A DNA stretch of 64,000 bases from Pomphorhynchus laevis (lineage: Eukaryota; Acanthocephala; Palaeacanthocephala; Echinorhynchida; Pomphorhynchidae), in NCBI GenBank assembly GCA_012934845.2, contig WNNJ02001796.1, positions 62,001 to 126,000 of the forward strand. Direction: 5' to 3'. Positions 31,491 through 42,157 of this stretch are shown one piece after another. The first letter of the stretch is position 1; each line of letters begins with the position of its first letter. The notes beneath the pieces were generated by a model. It was not told the DNA's origin. It did not search any database and saw only the letters and a program-made list of their open reading frames with translations. The position numbers and the translations under genes are program-made.

Positions 31491-31687
31491 ACGTGGCAAA
31501 TGCGTGCCAGCGCACGCTTACATGACCACAACAAAACAAGACTGTGAATCAGGTGTCGAGAAGGTGTGAACGGAGGAGGTGTTTGAATGTGATAAAGGAG
31601 GGAGCGCGGCGGACGTTGAGAGGGAGTTGATTCCAGGCGAGTGAGGCGGCGACGAGGAAGGATCGGAGACCGTAGTTGTTGGAGTAA

Positions 31688-32920
31688 TTAGGAACGTGGA
31701 GTAAGAGGGTATGACAGGAACGAAGCGATAGCGAGGTGGGGCGAGTATCGTCTAAGAAAGGAAGGTTGATGAACGATGGGGAGCCGACAGCGATGAGACG
31801 AAAAGTAACGAGAAGAAGGCGGAGTTTGATGCGGATGTGGATGGTGGGCCAGGAGAGTTGGGCAAAATATGTGGATGTGTGGTCGAAAGCGACGGAGACG
31901 AAAGAGCACTCGAACGGCGGTGTTGATTATTCGTTGTAGGGGTAGGATGATGGATTTTGGAGAATTGGCGAAAAGGCTAAGGCAGTAATCGATTTTAGGG
32001 AAAAGAAGCGATGAAAGAAGAGACATACAAGAACGGAAGTCGATAAGGGGGCGGATACGGCGGATGTCACGAAGAATTAAGTTAGACGAGCGGACCTTGT
32101 CACGGACGAAGGGTTTAAGGGAAAGGTGATCATCGAAATGGAAGCCTAAGAAAGTGAGATTGTGGACTATAGGGATGATCGATGAGGCAAAAGATACAAT
32201 GGGAGGAGATATGCTTGGTTTACGGGGAAGGATCCACATTATTTTGGACTTTTCGGCGTTTAGAACGAGATGGAGATTGGAGAGACGTTTGTAGATAGAA
32301 GAAAGACAGTTGGAGGCAGAAATGCCGATATCGTGTATGCGATGTGCGGGTGCATGAGCATAGATTAGAATGTCATCGGCGTATTGCATGACGTTAAAGG
32401 AGTAAGGTTTGATAAATGGAGAGAGATCGCCAAGCAAAAGAGAGAAAAGCAGGGGACCTTGGACGGAACCTTGTGGAACCCCGCAAAAAATGGGGATGGG
32501 AGGTGAGGATGATGAATTAGAACAGACGCGAAAGGAACGGTCGGATAGATATGAGGCGAACCAAGCTACGGAAGAGGAAGAAAAGCCGTAATCATAACGA
32601 AGTCGAGAAAGGAGGACTGAGTGGTCGACAATGTCGAATGCGGAGGAGAGGTCGCGGGAGATGAGAACACTATATAGAGCCTTGTCTCGAGAAATGAGTA
32701 AGTCGTTGTACACTTTTATGCATGCGAATTCTGTGGAGTTATTAGAGCGGAAAGCGGATTGGAAAGGATGGTACAGATTGGATGAGGAGCGATAAGCGTT
32801 GATCTGTATTAAGATGAGGCGTTCTAAGAGCTTAGAAAGAGTAGGGAGTAGTGAAATAAGTTGATAGCTAGAAGGAAGGGAGGGGTCGAGCGGTTGTTTC
32901 TTAAGGAGGGGACGAACCAT
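31688..32920 (-). CDS. LINE-A ORF2, RT domain
   Basis: 410 residues. KKQPLDPSLPSSYQLISLLP (RT motif 1-2 region, residues 7-26), RDLSSAFDIVDH (motif A), CGVPQGSVQGPLLFSLLLGDL (motif B), MQYADDILIYAH (motif C, both Asp), LNAEKSKIMWILPR (motif D), LTFLGFHFDDHLSL (motif E), then the C-terminal helical region with ILRDIRRIRPLIDFRSC. This is an uninterrupted RT; the endonuclease lies upstream in other frames, so ORF2 as a whole is broken. Confidence 0.85.
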   Translation of the reverse strand: MVRPLLKKQPLDPSLPSSYQLISLLPTLSKLLERLILIQINAYRSSSNLYHPFQSAFRSNNSTEFACIKVYNDLLISRDKALYSVLISRDLSSAFDIVDHSVLLSRLRYDYGFSSSSVAWFASYLSDRSFRVCSNSSSSPPIPIFCGVPQGSVQGPLLFSLLLGDLSPFIKPYSFNVMQYADDILIYAHAPAHRIHDIGISASNCLSSIYKRLSNLHLVLNAEKSKIMWILPRKPSISPPIVSFASSIIPIVHNLTFLGFHFDDHLSLKPFVRDKVRSSNLILRDIRRIRPLIDFRSCMSLLSSLLFPKIDYCLSLFANSPKSIILPLQRIINTAVRVLFRLRRFRPHIHIFCPTLLAHHPHPHQTPPSSRYFSSHRCRLPIVHQPSFLRRYSPHLAIASFLSYPLTPRS

Positions 32921-33075
32921 TGCGAATTTCCAGTGTGAAGGGAATATACGACTGCGGATGGACGACTAAACAAGGTTGTGAGAAATGGGGATATCGATGA
33001 GCATATAGATTTTAATATGTGAGTAGGCAGGGGATCAGCAGGTGATGCTTTGTTGGGCAAGGACATGAGGACAGA

Positions 33076-34443
33076 TTATACTTCTGTAGGTGAGACAGGG
33101 AGAAGATGAAAGAGTTCCGGAAGGATGAGGCTAGACTGGGCAGAGTGGGATAGGATGGAGGCCGGGGTGTGAGAGAGCAACGTGGATACTTTAGTCTGTA
33201 GAAATGACGAATAATCATTGACAGTGATGTTGCGCGGCGAAGAGGAGCGAGCAAGGATTGAGTTAAAAGTATGCCAGAGAGTCTTAGAGTAGAATGAAGC
33301 GATGATTTTATGCTGCCAGAAGGAGTTGAATTTGGTACGTAGTAGGTTGAGATAAGACCGGCGAAGGGCAATATAGGAATCACGGAAAGACTGAGTGATC
33401 GAGCGGAAATCACGTCTGAGAGAGCGGTGATAGACTCGAAAAGCATGGCGGAGTCGACGCTTTGAGAGTAGGTATTGGATGTCAAACCATGGGGCACGGT
33501 GCAAGCGACGGTGTGGGTGAGACTTGAAGGGCAAGAGAATATCGAGAGTGGATGTCAGTTCAGAGTCGATAAGAAAGGCGAGATCGTGAGGAGATGAATA
33601 TGTTATTGTGGGTAATGATAGAGACGATTTGAGTAAGGCAGAGCGGAGAAGGGAGAGGTCAAGATTTCTCCAAGGGCGACGTAGGATTGTAGGTGTGTGA
33701 GGAGGGGTGTGGTTGCGAGCGAGATCAAGGGTGATAAGAAAGTGATCGGATAGACCAGGATCAGAGATGGACAGTGAGGTGTGGGCAGCAAAATGATCGG
33801 TGACAGCGATGATGTCGAGTGCCCCGCCAAGTATATGTGTGAGCAGTGGAGATTAGTTTGTAATTGTAGTTGGATAGAATGTTGATGAAGCGGATGGAAT
33901 CTGTGGAAGAGGGGCGGTCTAGGCGGATATTGAAGTCGCCTAGAATGAGTGAAGGGATTGAGGACAAAGAACAATGCGAAAGGAGGTCAGCGAGTTCGGT
34001 AAAAAATAAGGCTGTAGGAGCTGATGAACCAGGACGGTATACAATGGCGAGATCTAGAGTGATCGGGTTAGAATAACGACAAGTGAGCAATTCAAAAGAG
34101 CAAGGACTGAAAGGGGATTGATTTTGCGAAGAGACGCTGGGTGACGCGCAAATGCGACGATGCCGCCATGATTAGAGGATTTAGAAGGGCATGAGCTGAG
34201 GGGGCGGGCCGATTTGACTAGGGAGCAACCGGCAGAGAGCATACGGCGAATGGAAAGGTCGTCGGAATCTGAGTGCCAGGATTCGGTGAGGCAGAAGAGA
34301 TCGATGGATTGCTTGGTGAATAGGTTGAGGATAAGATCGGATTTATTGAGAATAGATCTAGTGTTGAGGAGACCGAGGCGGAAACCGTGTGCTGTGGCGA
34401 AAGAGTCTAGTGGAGAAGACACATAGGAGAGATGGAGCGCCAT
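33076..34443 (-). pseudogene. LINE-A ORF2, endonuclease and linker
   Basis: It starts with ATG at 34,443, overlapping the ORF1 end (stop at 34,407) by 37 bases. Frame 34443-34054: HGFRLGLLNTRSILNKSDLI, FCLTESWHSD and GGIVAFAR (endonuclease boxes). The reading then moves to 34090-33761 (YRPGSSAPT, LILGDFNIRLDRP), and later to 33534-33076 (HRAPWFDIQYLLSKRRLRHAF, the linker before RT). There are at least two frame changes inside the endonuclease. Confidence 0.75.
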
Positions 34444-35432
34444 CGAATTTTTGGACGGGTGTGGACAACTTGAAAATTTCCGTCTATGTTTCGGATGGCG
34501 AGTGATGTTTCGCCGTTTTCCTCGCGACGGCGTTTTTCGATGCGGGCTGAAGAGATTTGAGCGATTTCAGAAGGGGCGCGATCGGGGAAAATTCGAGTGG
34601 TTGAAGATGACATGAGTTTGAATCGTTGAGAGAGGACAGAAGACGCGTGAGAGCGATGCTTGAAAACAATTTTTAGGAGAGGGGGCTGGGAAGGATTAGA
34701 TTGAGAAGATTTGTTTAGACGGATGAATGCGACAGGAGAAATGTCCTTGAAAAAGGATGGTTTATCCGCAGGAACAATAGACGAGAGGATGGATCTGAAG
34801 GCGGAAACATCGTGGTCCAGACGTGCTTGTGGAGATAAGGAGTTAGAAGGCGTGATATTAGTAACAATGACGCAACGATCGCGAGAAGCAAAGCGCTTCC
34901 GTAAAGGAGGACGACTGACGTGAGTAGGTGAGATCACGATAGAAGAGCTGGCAGTTGATGATTTGGAGGGATTTGGTTTGACGACGGGAGACATAGAGGA
35001 TAATGATAATAAAGAGGGTGGCAAGCGATGTGAGGAAAGGTTATGAGTGGAAGGATAGTGGAGGTTGGTGGAGGTGATTTTGATTGATGGATGCAAGTTA
35101 TTGAGAAACGAGACGGGAAGGACGGGACGTGGGGTGTCGGGGAGTGAAGATGACATGGAATGGGAAGTGTATATGGTGGCAGGGTTGGTGGGTGGAGAAA
35201 GGACATTAGAAACGACGGGGGTAGTTTGAGTTGACGTGTTGGATGTTGATATGTGCTTATTGGAAAGGTTGCATATTAGTTTGTTGGCACAAAAACCACA
35301 TACGAAGTCTTCTTTAGCCTTATTCTTGTCGCAGGTGATTGTTGTCCAGACGCTGCAGTCGTGTATCGAGCACTGTACTTGCAGTTGTCCATAGTTGGTG
35401 TCGGTCTTAGTTGTTTTCTTACGTCCACCCAT
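34407..35432 (-). CDS. LINE-A ORF1 RNA-binding protein, intact
   Basis: 341 residues. Basic start (MGGRKKTTK), zinc-finger-like patch at about 21-50 (CSIHDCSVW, FVCGFCANKL), a Ser/Thr/Pro-rich linker, and an RRM-like C-terminal region at about 185-320 (SRDRCVIVTNITP, PPLLKIVFKHRSHAS, TRIFPDRAPSEIAQ), ending in basic IEKRRREENGE. Same layout as the ORF1s at 4832 and 24,170. The ATG directly follows the minisatellite UTR. It probably coats LINE RNA. Confidence 0.8.
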   Translation of the reverse strand: MGGRKKTTKTDTNYGQLQVQCSIHDCSVWTTITCDKNKAKEDFVCGFCANKLICNLSNKHISTSNTSTQTTPVVSNVLSPPTNPATIYTSHSMSSSLPDTPRPVLPVSFLNNLHPSIKITSTNLHYPSTHNLSSHRLPPSLLSLSSMSPVVKPNPSKSSTASSSIVISPTHVSRPPLRKRFASRDRCVIVTNITPSNSLSPQARLDHDVSAFRSILSSIVPADKPSFFKDISPVAFIRLNKSSQSNPSQPPLLKIVFKHRSHASSVLSQRFKLMSSSTTRIFPDRAPSEIAQISSARIEKRRREENGETSLAIRNIDGNFQVVHTRPKIRWRSISPMCLLH

Positions 35433-35435
35433 AAA

Positions 35436-35959
35436 CGATGGTTGCCGTCGATTGTTGTCGTCGATGGTTGTCGTCGATTGTTGTCGTCGATGGTTGTCGT
35501 CGATGGTTGTCGTCGATGGTTGTCGTCGATGGTTGTCGTCGATGGTTGTCGTTGATGGTTGTCGTCGATGGTTGTCGTCGATGGTTGTCGTCGATGGTTG
35601 TCGTCGATGGTTGTCGTCGATGGTTGTCGTCGATGGTTGTCGTCGATGGTTGTCGTCGATGGTTGTCGTCGATGGTTGTCGTCGATGGTTGTCGTCGATG
35701 GTTGTCGTCGATGGTTGTCGTCGATGGTTGTCGTCGATGGTTGTCGTCGATGGTTGTCGTCGATGGTTGTCGTCGATGGTTGTCGTCGATGGTTGTCGTC
35801 GATGGTTGTCGTCGATGGTTGTCGTCGATGGTTGTCGTCGATGGTTGTCGTCGATGGTTGTCGTCGATGGTTGTCGTCGATGGTTGTCGTCGATGGTTGT
35901 CGTCGATGGTTGTCGTCGATGGTTGTCGTCGATGGTTGTCGTCGATGGTTGTCGTCGAT
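35436..35959 (-). repeat. 13-bp minisatellite in LINE-A 5' UTR
   Basis: About 40 tandem copies of TCGTCGATGGTTG (plus strand), very uniform. The first few units carry variants (GTTGCCG, ATTGTTG), the rest almost none. Because three units equal 39 bases, all frames on both strands stay open and give false proteins repeating 13 residues. The same units, only a few and diverged, occur before ORF1 of the 4.5 kb LINE-A. Confidence 0.95.
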
Positions 35960-36861
35960 ATCAAATGTATTGTATGTTATTATATCTCAAACTTTTTTTA
36001 AGCCATTAAAAAAAGTTCTTTTTATATAAACCATTACATTATATTAGGAAATTTGTAATTATATTATATAACTATGTCATTATATTAGATTACAATAATA
36101 TAATATAATGACATAATATTATATTATAATATAATATAATTATAATATATTTTATTATATTATTATATCATTTTATTATTAAAATTTTAAAGATATAAAT
36201 AAAATTATAATTTTTCAAATAAATAGACTTAAGAATAAACTACGAAATAATTTTTTTTAAATAGTTTATGCATTTTAAACTATAATATTTCATATTTTAA
36301 ATATTATATGTTAATTAATATAAAATTTTCAAATATAAAATATCGATTGTTATTGATATCCTGTGTTAACTAAATTAAAAGTCTTTCCCTATCGGAATCA
36401 AAGTGCTTCACAGTCCCCGAAATTGATACAGAAATAAATACAAAAATATTAAGATTCCGCCATTAGCCTTTTTTGTGCAAATGGTGTGAAATGACAAACG
36501 CCATTTGCTTATAATACCATGTTATATACGGTAATATAACACATTATACTATAACATGTTATATAGTATAACATTTATACTTGAAAATATTATAATAAAT
36601 AATATAAAAATTAATATATAAAAATATTATAATAATTAAAAACTATATCAAATAATAAACATACTAATTTATTTGTTTTAAATTTTAGATTTCAGATATT
36701 TTTTTGAGTGTAATTTGGATTTAAAATGTTAATCAATTTATCATTCGATCAATAAGTGCTAAATCCCACTTATCTGATTTTCAAATATACTATAGATTTT
36801 AATATTTTATAATGAATATTTTATATTTTATTTTTAAGTACTGAAAATTAAACTATTTGAG
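35960..36861. other. AT-rich spacer upstream of host gene 1
   Basis: Nearly pure A/T with TATAAT-type runs. A less biased patch lies at 36,380-36,500. It must include the promoter of the gene starting at 36,862 if that ATG is right, but I see no clear core element. Confidence 0.4.
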
Positions 36862-36964
36862 ATGTCCCAGATACAAAGAAATCAATGCTTTCAGCCACAG
36901 GTAAAAATTGTTTGGCAGGATCTAACAGATGATGAAATTCACGAATTGCGAAGCAAAGCTAGTT
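36862..36964 (+). CDS. Host gene 1, exon 1 (predicted)
   Basis: The ATG begins MSQIQRNQCFQPQVKIVW, then QDLTDDEIHELRSKAS. It ends AGTT before GTAAGA, a strong donor, leaving one base of a codon. That base plus the first two bases of the exon at 38,150 give Tyr and keep the frame. A competing donor lies at 36,900/36,901 (CAG before GTAAAA). The protein is unrecognised: hydrophilic, with likely helix from residue 20 on. Repeat families do not cover this stretch. Confidence 0.55.
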
Positions 36965-38149
36965 GTAAGAAAACTGTAGATTTATTTAATTTTGTTAATT
37001 TTATATTTAGAAATCATATTTTAAATTTATTACGTTTTGTACTTGTCAAATATACTTAATATAAGTATATTTGTACTTAATAAATATACAAGTTTTTATA
37101 TAATAATTCATAATCAAAATATCATGATTAGCCGATACTGCGAATGAACCTTTAAAAAGAAAGTCAATTTGTCATATTTTCGACTCATTATTAGATTATA
37201 CACTCCACTTATGGATGCGGACAAGACTTATAGACAGCTCAAACAACTTTATGGCATAATATAAACCAGCTATATTATTAGTCATATAGAAGTTGTAATT
37301 GAAACACAATGTATCTGGGCATACGCCTTATAAGAAAAATCATGAATCATATATTTCTAATGAATTTCATTTATTATTATAAAGTTAATGTAACGTAGCA
37401 TCAAATAAGTCACAGTAAATAAAATTATTGCCATTTTATTAGATTAATCAAATTATTATATTTTAATTAAATTAATACATTACGAATATAATTTGTGATT
37501 TAGCCAAATTGAACAAGCATTCAGTTGAACTTATTCTAAAAATAATAATAAATTATATTTCTTTAAATTTTTAACCAATTTTCCTCCGTTGAGAAGCGGT
37601 TATTATTTGAATGAATTATATCAGTACAATTAGGAACAATATCAACTGTAACTTGCCATAACCGTTTGTTTTGATGAGATTTATTGCGATTCATTTGATT
37701 AACACAATATTTCAATCATTATTTCGACATTTTTCTTCTTTTTAGACTATTTTTATTTTAAAGTATAATTTAAGCCGATCTACAATTTTCTTAGCCATAT
37801 ATTATGGTCACTATTGAATCCACCAGTTGATCTTTTGATTTGTAAGTTTTTTATTCGTGATTTTCATTTTATAATGGAACACTGAAGAAATTTTTAGAAT
37901 ATCCTGTTTTATTCCAAAAATTACGCTAATTTAATTATTGAAATTAAATTATTGGATCGGTGTATTTTTGGAATAAAATTCGATTATTTTCTGCTCGTAT
38001 GATGTTGACTATATGATTAATTTAAATTTACATTTATTTCTAAGTGCAAGGAAGAAATATATGCTAGCACTTTTTTTTCTTACTAACGACATTTAAAATT
38101 TATGCTTAATGAATCATTTTTGTTTTTACCAGTTAACTTTTGTTCGCAG

Positions 38150-38214
38150 ATACATCTGAAGATGAACTACGTATTCTAAGATCGGTATTCAACACGCTTA
38201 ACGACATAGAAAAG
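38150..38214 (+). CDS. Host gene 1, exon 2 (predicted)
   Basis: Bounded by TTCGCAG on the left and GTTTGT on the right. It encodes TSEDELRILRSVFNTLNDIEK after the split Tyr codon and ends on a whole codon. Acidic-hydrophobic, helical pattern. The other two frames have stops. Its phase matches exon 1 before it and exon 3 after it. Confidence 0.6.
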
Positions 38215-38607
38215 GTTTGTGAATATGTTTCTATAAAGTGCATTTCATTGCATTTTCCTATATATATTAATGCTTTGTATTTCTGAGTTGTAAAAATTCG
38301 ACAAATTTTAACAATTTTAACGATTTGCATTTAAAAATTATTATTTCAATTTAAAATAAAAATTAATAAACAATTAAAATATAATATTATGACTAATAAA
38401 TTCAATGCTTTCGTACAACTGATGCGTTAATTGTTAGAATATTAGTTTAAAGATTAGTTTAAAGATTAACTGAAACATTTCATGAGACTCAGGCTCACTC
38501 TATTCCTTGCAACAAAGGCTGAACTAAAGAATTTTGTCCCATTATATTTTCGACACATCACGGAACTGGAACCCAAACAACTAAACTTATGAAGCTTAGC
38601 AAGAGAC

Positions 38608-39125
38608 AAGAAAATTATTCAGATTGCATTTTAGAAATTAGACGACGTTTTTATTTTGCACTTGCGCGTTCGGCATCAGCTTGTGTACGTGTATCGAAAC
38701 GTTGAGTACTTTAACCATATTTTTATAGAATCCCATTGGTTTAAGAATAGGAACAAAAATAATGACTATTTATAAATGCCTAAAGGACGCTTTGTTTTAA
38801 ATAAATTATACAAGTTCCAGATTCACAAGTTTCAGTGGCACAATCTTTAGATTCACAAGTTTCAGATCGCTACGCTCACATGAAATAATATAAAAACTGA
38901 TTACAAATACCTAAATGACGTCTGCAATCGCAATGGACAGGCTGCAAAGTGCTAACACTACAAATGTGTTAAGGCCTGCCGAAAGTGCACAGGATGTACA
39001 GTCTTATTCAGCTTATTGCAAATCGTATATTACAAGAAAATTATTCTGATTGCACTTTAGAAATTAGACGATATTTTGCTTTTGCACTTGCTCGTTCTGC
39101 GTCCGCTTGTATAAGTCATCGAAAC
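38608..39125 (+). repeat. Duplicated 95-base segment inside host intron
   Basis: 38,608-38,705 and 39,031-39,125 are alike by eye at about 85%. Both read ENYSDC-LEIRR-F-FALARSASAC in one frame, with several differences at third codon positions, hinting that the shared sequence was once coding. No splice sites bound it convincingly and no family is recognised. Confidence 0.5.
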
Positions 39126-39884
39126 GTAGCGTCTTTAAACAACCTTTAGAACCCCTTTGTATTTTTAAATATATAACTTTGTAAAAAATTATTACCAACT
39201 TTATTTACAGTTGCAAGCGGTGCTAATCCAAGTGTACTTGGATTATGCGGATCATTTTAAACGTTTGATGATCAGTAACATTTCTATTGTGTAAAGCAGC
39301 ATCGAACAGCATCAGAGTTGAAGGTTCAACACGAAGATGCCCAACTTATGGGACACATTGAAGAGTCAAACATATATCAATAATTTCGAAAAATTTTAAT
39401 ACATATCCAGTTGTTTTCTGAATAATAATGTTGTTGTTAGTTTAAAAGCTCACAATTTCAAAATCTTAGATATCTTTTCAATATAAATATAAAACATTAT
39501 TGGCCTATAAACTAATTACAATTTCATTTGTAATGAAATTATTTAAAAATCTAGTTTTAGATTTTAGTATTAAAATGATAATGTATCGATCGAATAATAA
39601 ACAAGTTAGCACTTTGATTGACCAATTGCCCTTTATATTCATAACTTTTAATTTTTTATTTATCATTTAGTTCTTTTTAACAGCTTGTATCTACTAATCT
39701 TGGTGATACTTACTATTTGGAATCCCTCGGTGATGTGACTGTTTAATCTGTCTTCTGGACTTTATGAAAATTCTGTATAATAATGAGCCCCACCAAACTA
39801 ATAATATTTCATATTAATTTAAATATGGAAATAACATATCATATATACTGATTAAATGTCAGCAGCTAATTTTTAGTCAAGTAG

Positions 39885-40600
39885 TCACCTACATGTGTAT
39901 CTTCTTGCATTGATTTATCTACTAGTCGTTCGTTTCTGTTATCCTATTCTCCGTGACATTCGTCGCATTCGAAAAACTACTAATTATTCCATTTCTATCA
40001 CTCTAATGTCCTCCATCCTGCTACTTCATCTTGACTTTTGCATCCCAGTTTTTTCAAACTCCTTATCTTGTTTTACTACCCCTTCGTATCACTTTCCTGG
40101 CTCTGCAGCACGCATACTTTTTCAACGCCGACGTTTTGATCCCATCTTTAATTAACTTATCAACCTTCATTGGTTCAATGTACAGAATCGAGTTTTATAT
40201 TACTTTGCTGTTCTCGCTTTTAGATTACTTTATCATCCCCTCCATATTTTCACTTAAAATTGCACGGTCCTTTACATTCGTCCTCCAGAGCATTTCGCTC
40301 AAACAATCAGTTCCTGCTAAGCATTCCCCGTCATCGGATAAACCTTAGCTTGTGTTCATGTCTTATATCAATGCCTCTCATTTGATTTTTTCCCATAAAC
40401 ATTGTTGCCAGCCTAACCTCACTACCTTTAAATCTATGCTTCACACCTTTCTACTGAGTAATCAGTCTCTGCAGCTAAGCTATCAATGAGATCCGAATTT
40501 TTCATCGATCCAACGTCGGCTACGAGGTATGGACCTCAGTAACGTCATTTTTTATAACTTTTTATTTATTTTAGTGGACTTGTAAGCGACCTGTCTGCAT
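39885..40600 (+). mobile_element. LINE-A 3' fragment in host intron
   Basis: The frame 39895-40155 includes ILRDIRRIRKTTNYS and ARILFQRRRFDP, matching the C-terminal region of LINE-A RT (compare 31,688-32,100). It ends near 40,575 with GTGGACTTGTAAGC, the conserved sequence beside the LINE-A 3' hairpin; the hairpin itself is decayed. Plus strand, 5'-truncated, old. Confidence 0.65.
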
Positions 40601-41063
40601 GCTTTATTTAAGAAATTAATAAATCTATCTACTAGCCAATCAGCAGCTCTACGAATCCTGTTTATCAATGCAAAGTGTGGTTTCTAATTGTATGATTTGA
40701 ATGTCGCTTGTACATGTAACACTTCGAGATTATTTATTGACCAGGTTGACTTGCGCCTGGCATATAAAAACAACCACGTTATGTTATTATCAATAATAAC
40801 ATCATTACCAATCCATAATCTTTTTCCAAATCTTACTAAGAATACTTCGTCAGTCAATTAAAAACGAATTCAATTGATTTTACCCAGGATACTATCGGTT
40901 AATACCAAAAGTAGAATTGAAAGTTTTGTGAATGATCGGCTTTGTAAATAAATATTAATAAATATTTAATTAATATTTAATTGATCATTCGATCATATTA
41001 AATGTTCTTACTAAGTAGTCCTTTGTTAAGTATTACGTTGTTGCTAATTATTCTGTTTTTTAG

Positions 41064-41155
41064 AAATCCCCACAGAACAAGTATTCCAAGTTCTCACAGA
41101 CTGATCTTAATTTTGCTAAGCAACATTCAGATTCACAACGAAAAAAGAAGCTTAG
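41064..41155 (+). CDS. Host gene 1, exon 3 (predicted)
   Basis: The acceptor TTCTGTTTTTTAG has a good pyrimidine tract. The exon starts on a whole codon (as exon 2 requires) and encodes KSPQNKYSKFSQTDLNFAKQ, HSDSQRKKKL, then two bases AG. The donor is AG before GTTTTT (weak). Strongly basic at the end (RKKKLRR), possibly a nuclear signal. Confidence 0.6.
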
Positions 41156-41208
41156 GTTTTTATCCGCTAGAGAACATATAAATTGTGTTTTTATTAACTT
41201 AATTGTAG

Positions 41209-41303
41209 ACGGTCAAAAACAACTCAACTAGAATCTAGAACGATGAGTGACGACGAGAATGAACTAAATACACTGTATAATAGATGCCTTGAAAATCACA
41301 TAG
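41209..41303 (+). CDS. Host gene 1, exon 4 (predicted)
   Basis: It follows a 53-base intron (41,156-41,208, ending AATTGTAG). The first base completes AGA. The exon reads RSKTTQLESRT, then MSDDENELNTLYNRCLENHI and one base, ending ATAG before GTGAGT (strong donor). With exons 1-3 this gives 118 residues in one frame across three phase-matched junctions. The next exon was not found. If the donor is unused, the frame runs 16 codons further to a TAA. The internal ATG could be an alternative start. Confidence 0.6.
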
Positions 41304-41559
41304 GTGAGTACAAAGTACATTGTATTATCTTCATCCGCGTAGTGTAATCTGTTATTTTTCAATTTAATAAGTGTTGTGAGTAACATTCAAATAACATTTG
41401 TTATTTTTCAAGTTAAAAGTTTGGTCTAATCAAAATATGTATGAAAATTTTTATGGATGAATTATGAATTCATCCATAAATGTATAATATAATATATTAT
41501 ATATCCATAATATATTATATCATCTTATATTATATAATCTCATATTATCTTATATCATC

Positions 41560-41855
41560 CATAATATATTCTTATCCTATTAGAATAAGATACTAGATAA
41601 TCAAATTTCATCAAAGGAAATACGTCCTTAACACGTATTTGGCCCCGCTGCTATGTTGGGTAGATGAGTTAGGGGCCGAAACCTGATAGCATAGCAGTTA
41701 CTTTTGATGACCTCTAATTCTTATTCTGATACAACGTCTGTTATTTATTAGTCAATTCATAAAAATGACGTTTATTTTAAATTTTATTTTTTATTTTTTA
41801 TTTTTATTTTTATTTTTTAACTTGATTTAAATTTGTTTACTGATAGAATTAAATC
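41560..41855 (+). mobile_element. PLE 3' end, head-to-head with the next PLE
   Basis: Contains an intact pseudoknot region and 3' UTR. From about 41,617 to 41,830 it is an inverted copy of 42,000-42,190. The two tails meet near 41,855. Confidence 0.75.
41617..41701 (+). ncRNA. Predicted pseudoknot of the PLE 3' region, copy 4
   Basis: GGCCCC/GGGGCC and CTGCTATG/CATAGCAG are unchanged; one loop base differs (GATGAG instead of GAGGAG), and the upstream hairpin stem has changed on both sides (AATACGT with ACGTATT). Confidence 0.5.
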
Positions 41856-42078
41856 AGCTAACTGAGTCTACGTATTGTTATATAATTATAAAATAAACAA
41901 AACATAATAATGCTAAATCAAAATTTAATAATTAAATAATAAAATTAATAATTGTTTTTAGATTTTCTATAATTTTAATCAAGTTAAAAAATAAAAATAA
42001 AAAATAAAATTTAAAATAAACGTCATTTTTATGAATTGACTAATAAATAACAGGCGTTGTATCAGAATAAGAATTAGA

Positions 42079-42157
42079 GGTCATCAGGAGGAACTGCTAT
42101 GCTATCAGGTTTCGGCCCCTAACTCCTCTACCCAACATAGCAGCGGGGCCAAATACA
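42079..42157 (-). ncRNA. Predicted pseudoknot of the PLE 3' region, copy 5
   Basis: Same interlocked stems as the other copies, unchanged. Confidence 0.5.

Larger units (their letters stand above)
31494..35960 (-). mobile_element. LINE-A, most complete copy
   Basis: 5' UTR minisatellite (35,960-35,436), intact ORF1 (35,432-34,407), ORF2 endonuclease from 34,443 and RT to 31,688 in several frames, and a 3' end with hairpin GCGTGC-CAGC-GCACGC (31,502-31,517) and an AATAAA-like tail. All regions are present in order over about 4.5 kb. ORF2 has at least three frame breaks. It is less A/T-rich than its surroundings, so it is younger than the 10-14 kb copy. Confidence 0.85.

Noticed and set aside
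35395-36009. Long open frames on both strands with 13-residue repeats (VVVDGCRRWLSSM type)
   Set aside because: They are produced by a 13-bp tandem repeat whose three-unit period keeps all frames open; it is the 5' UTR of LINE-A.
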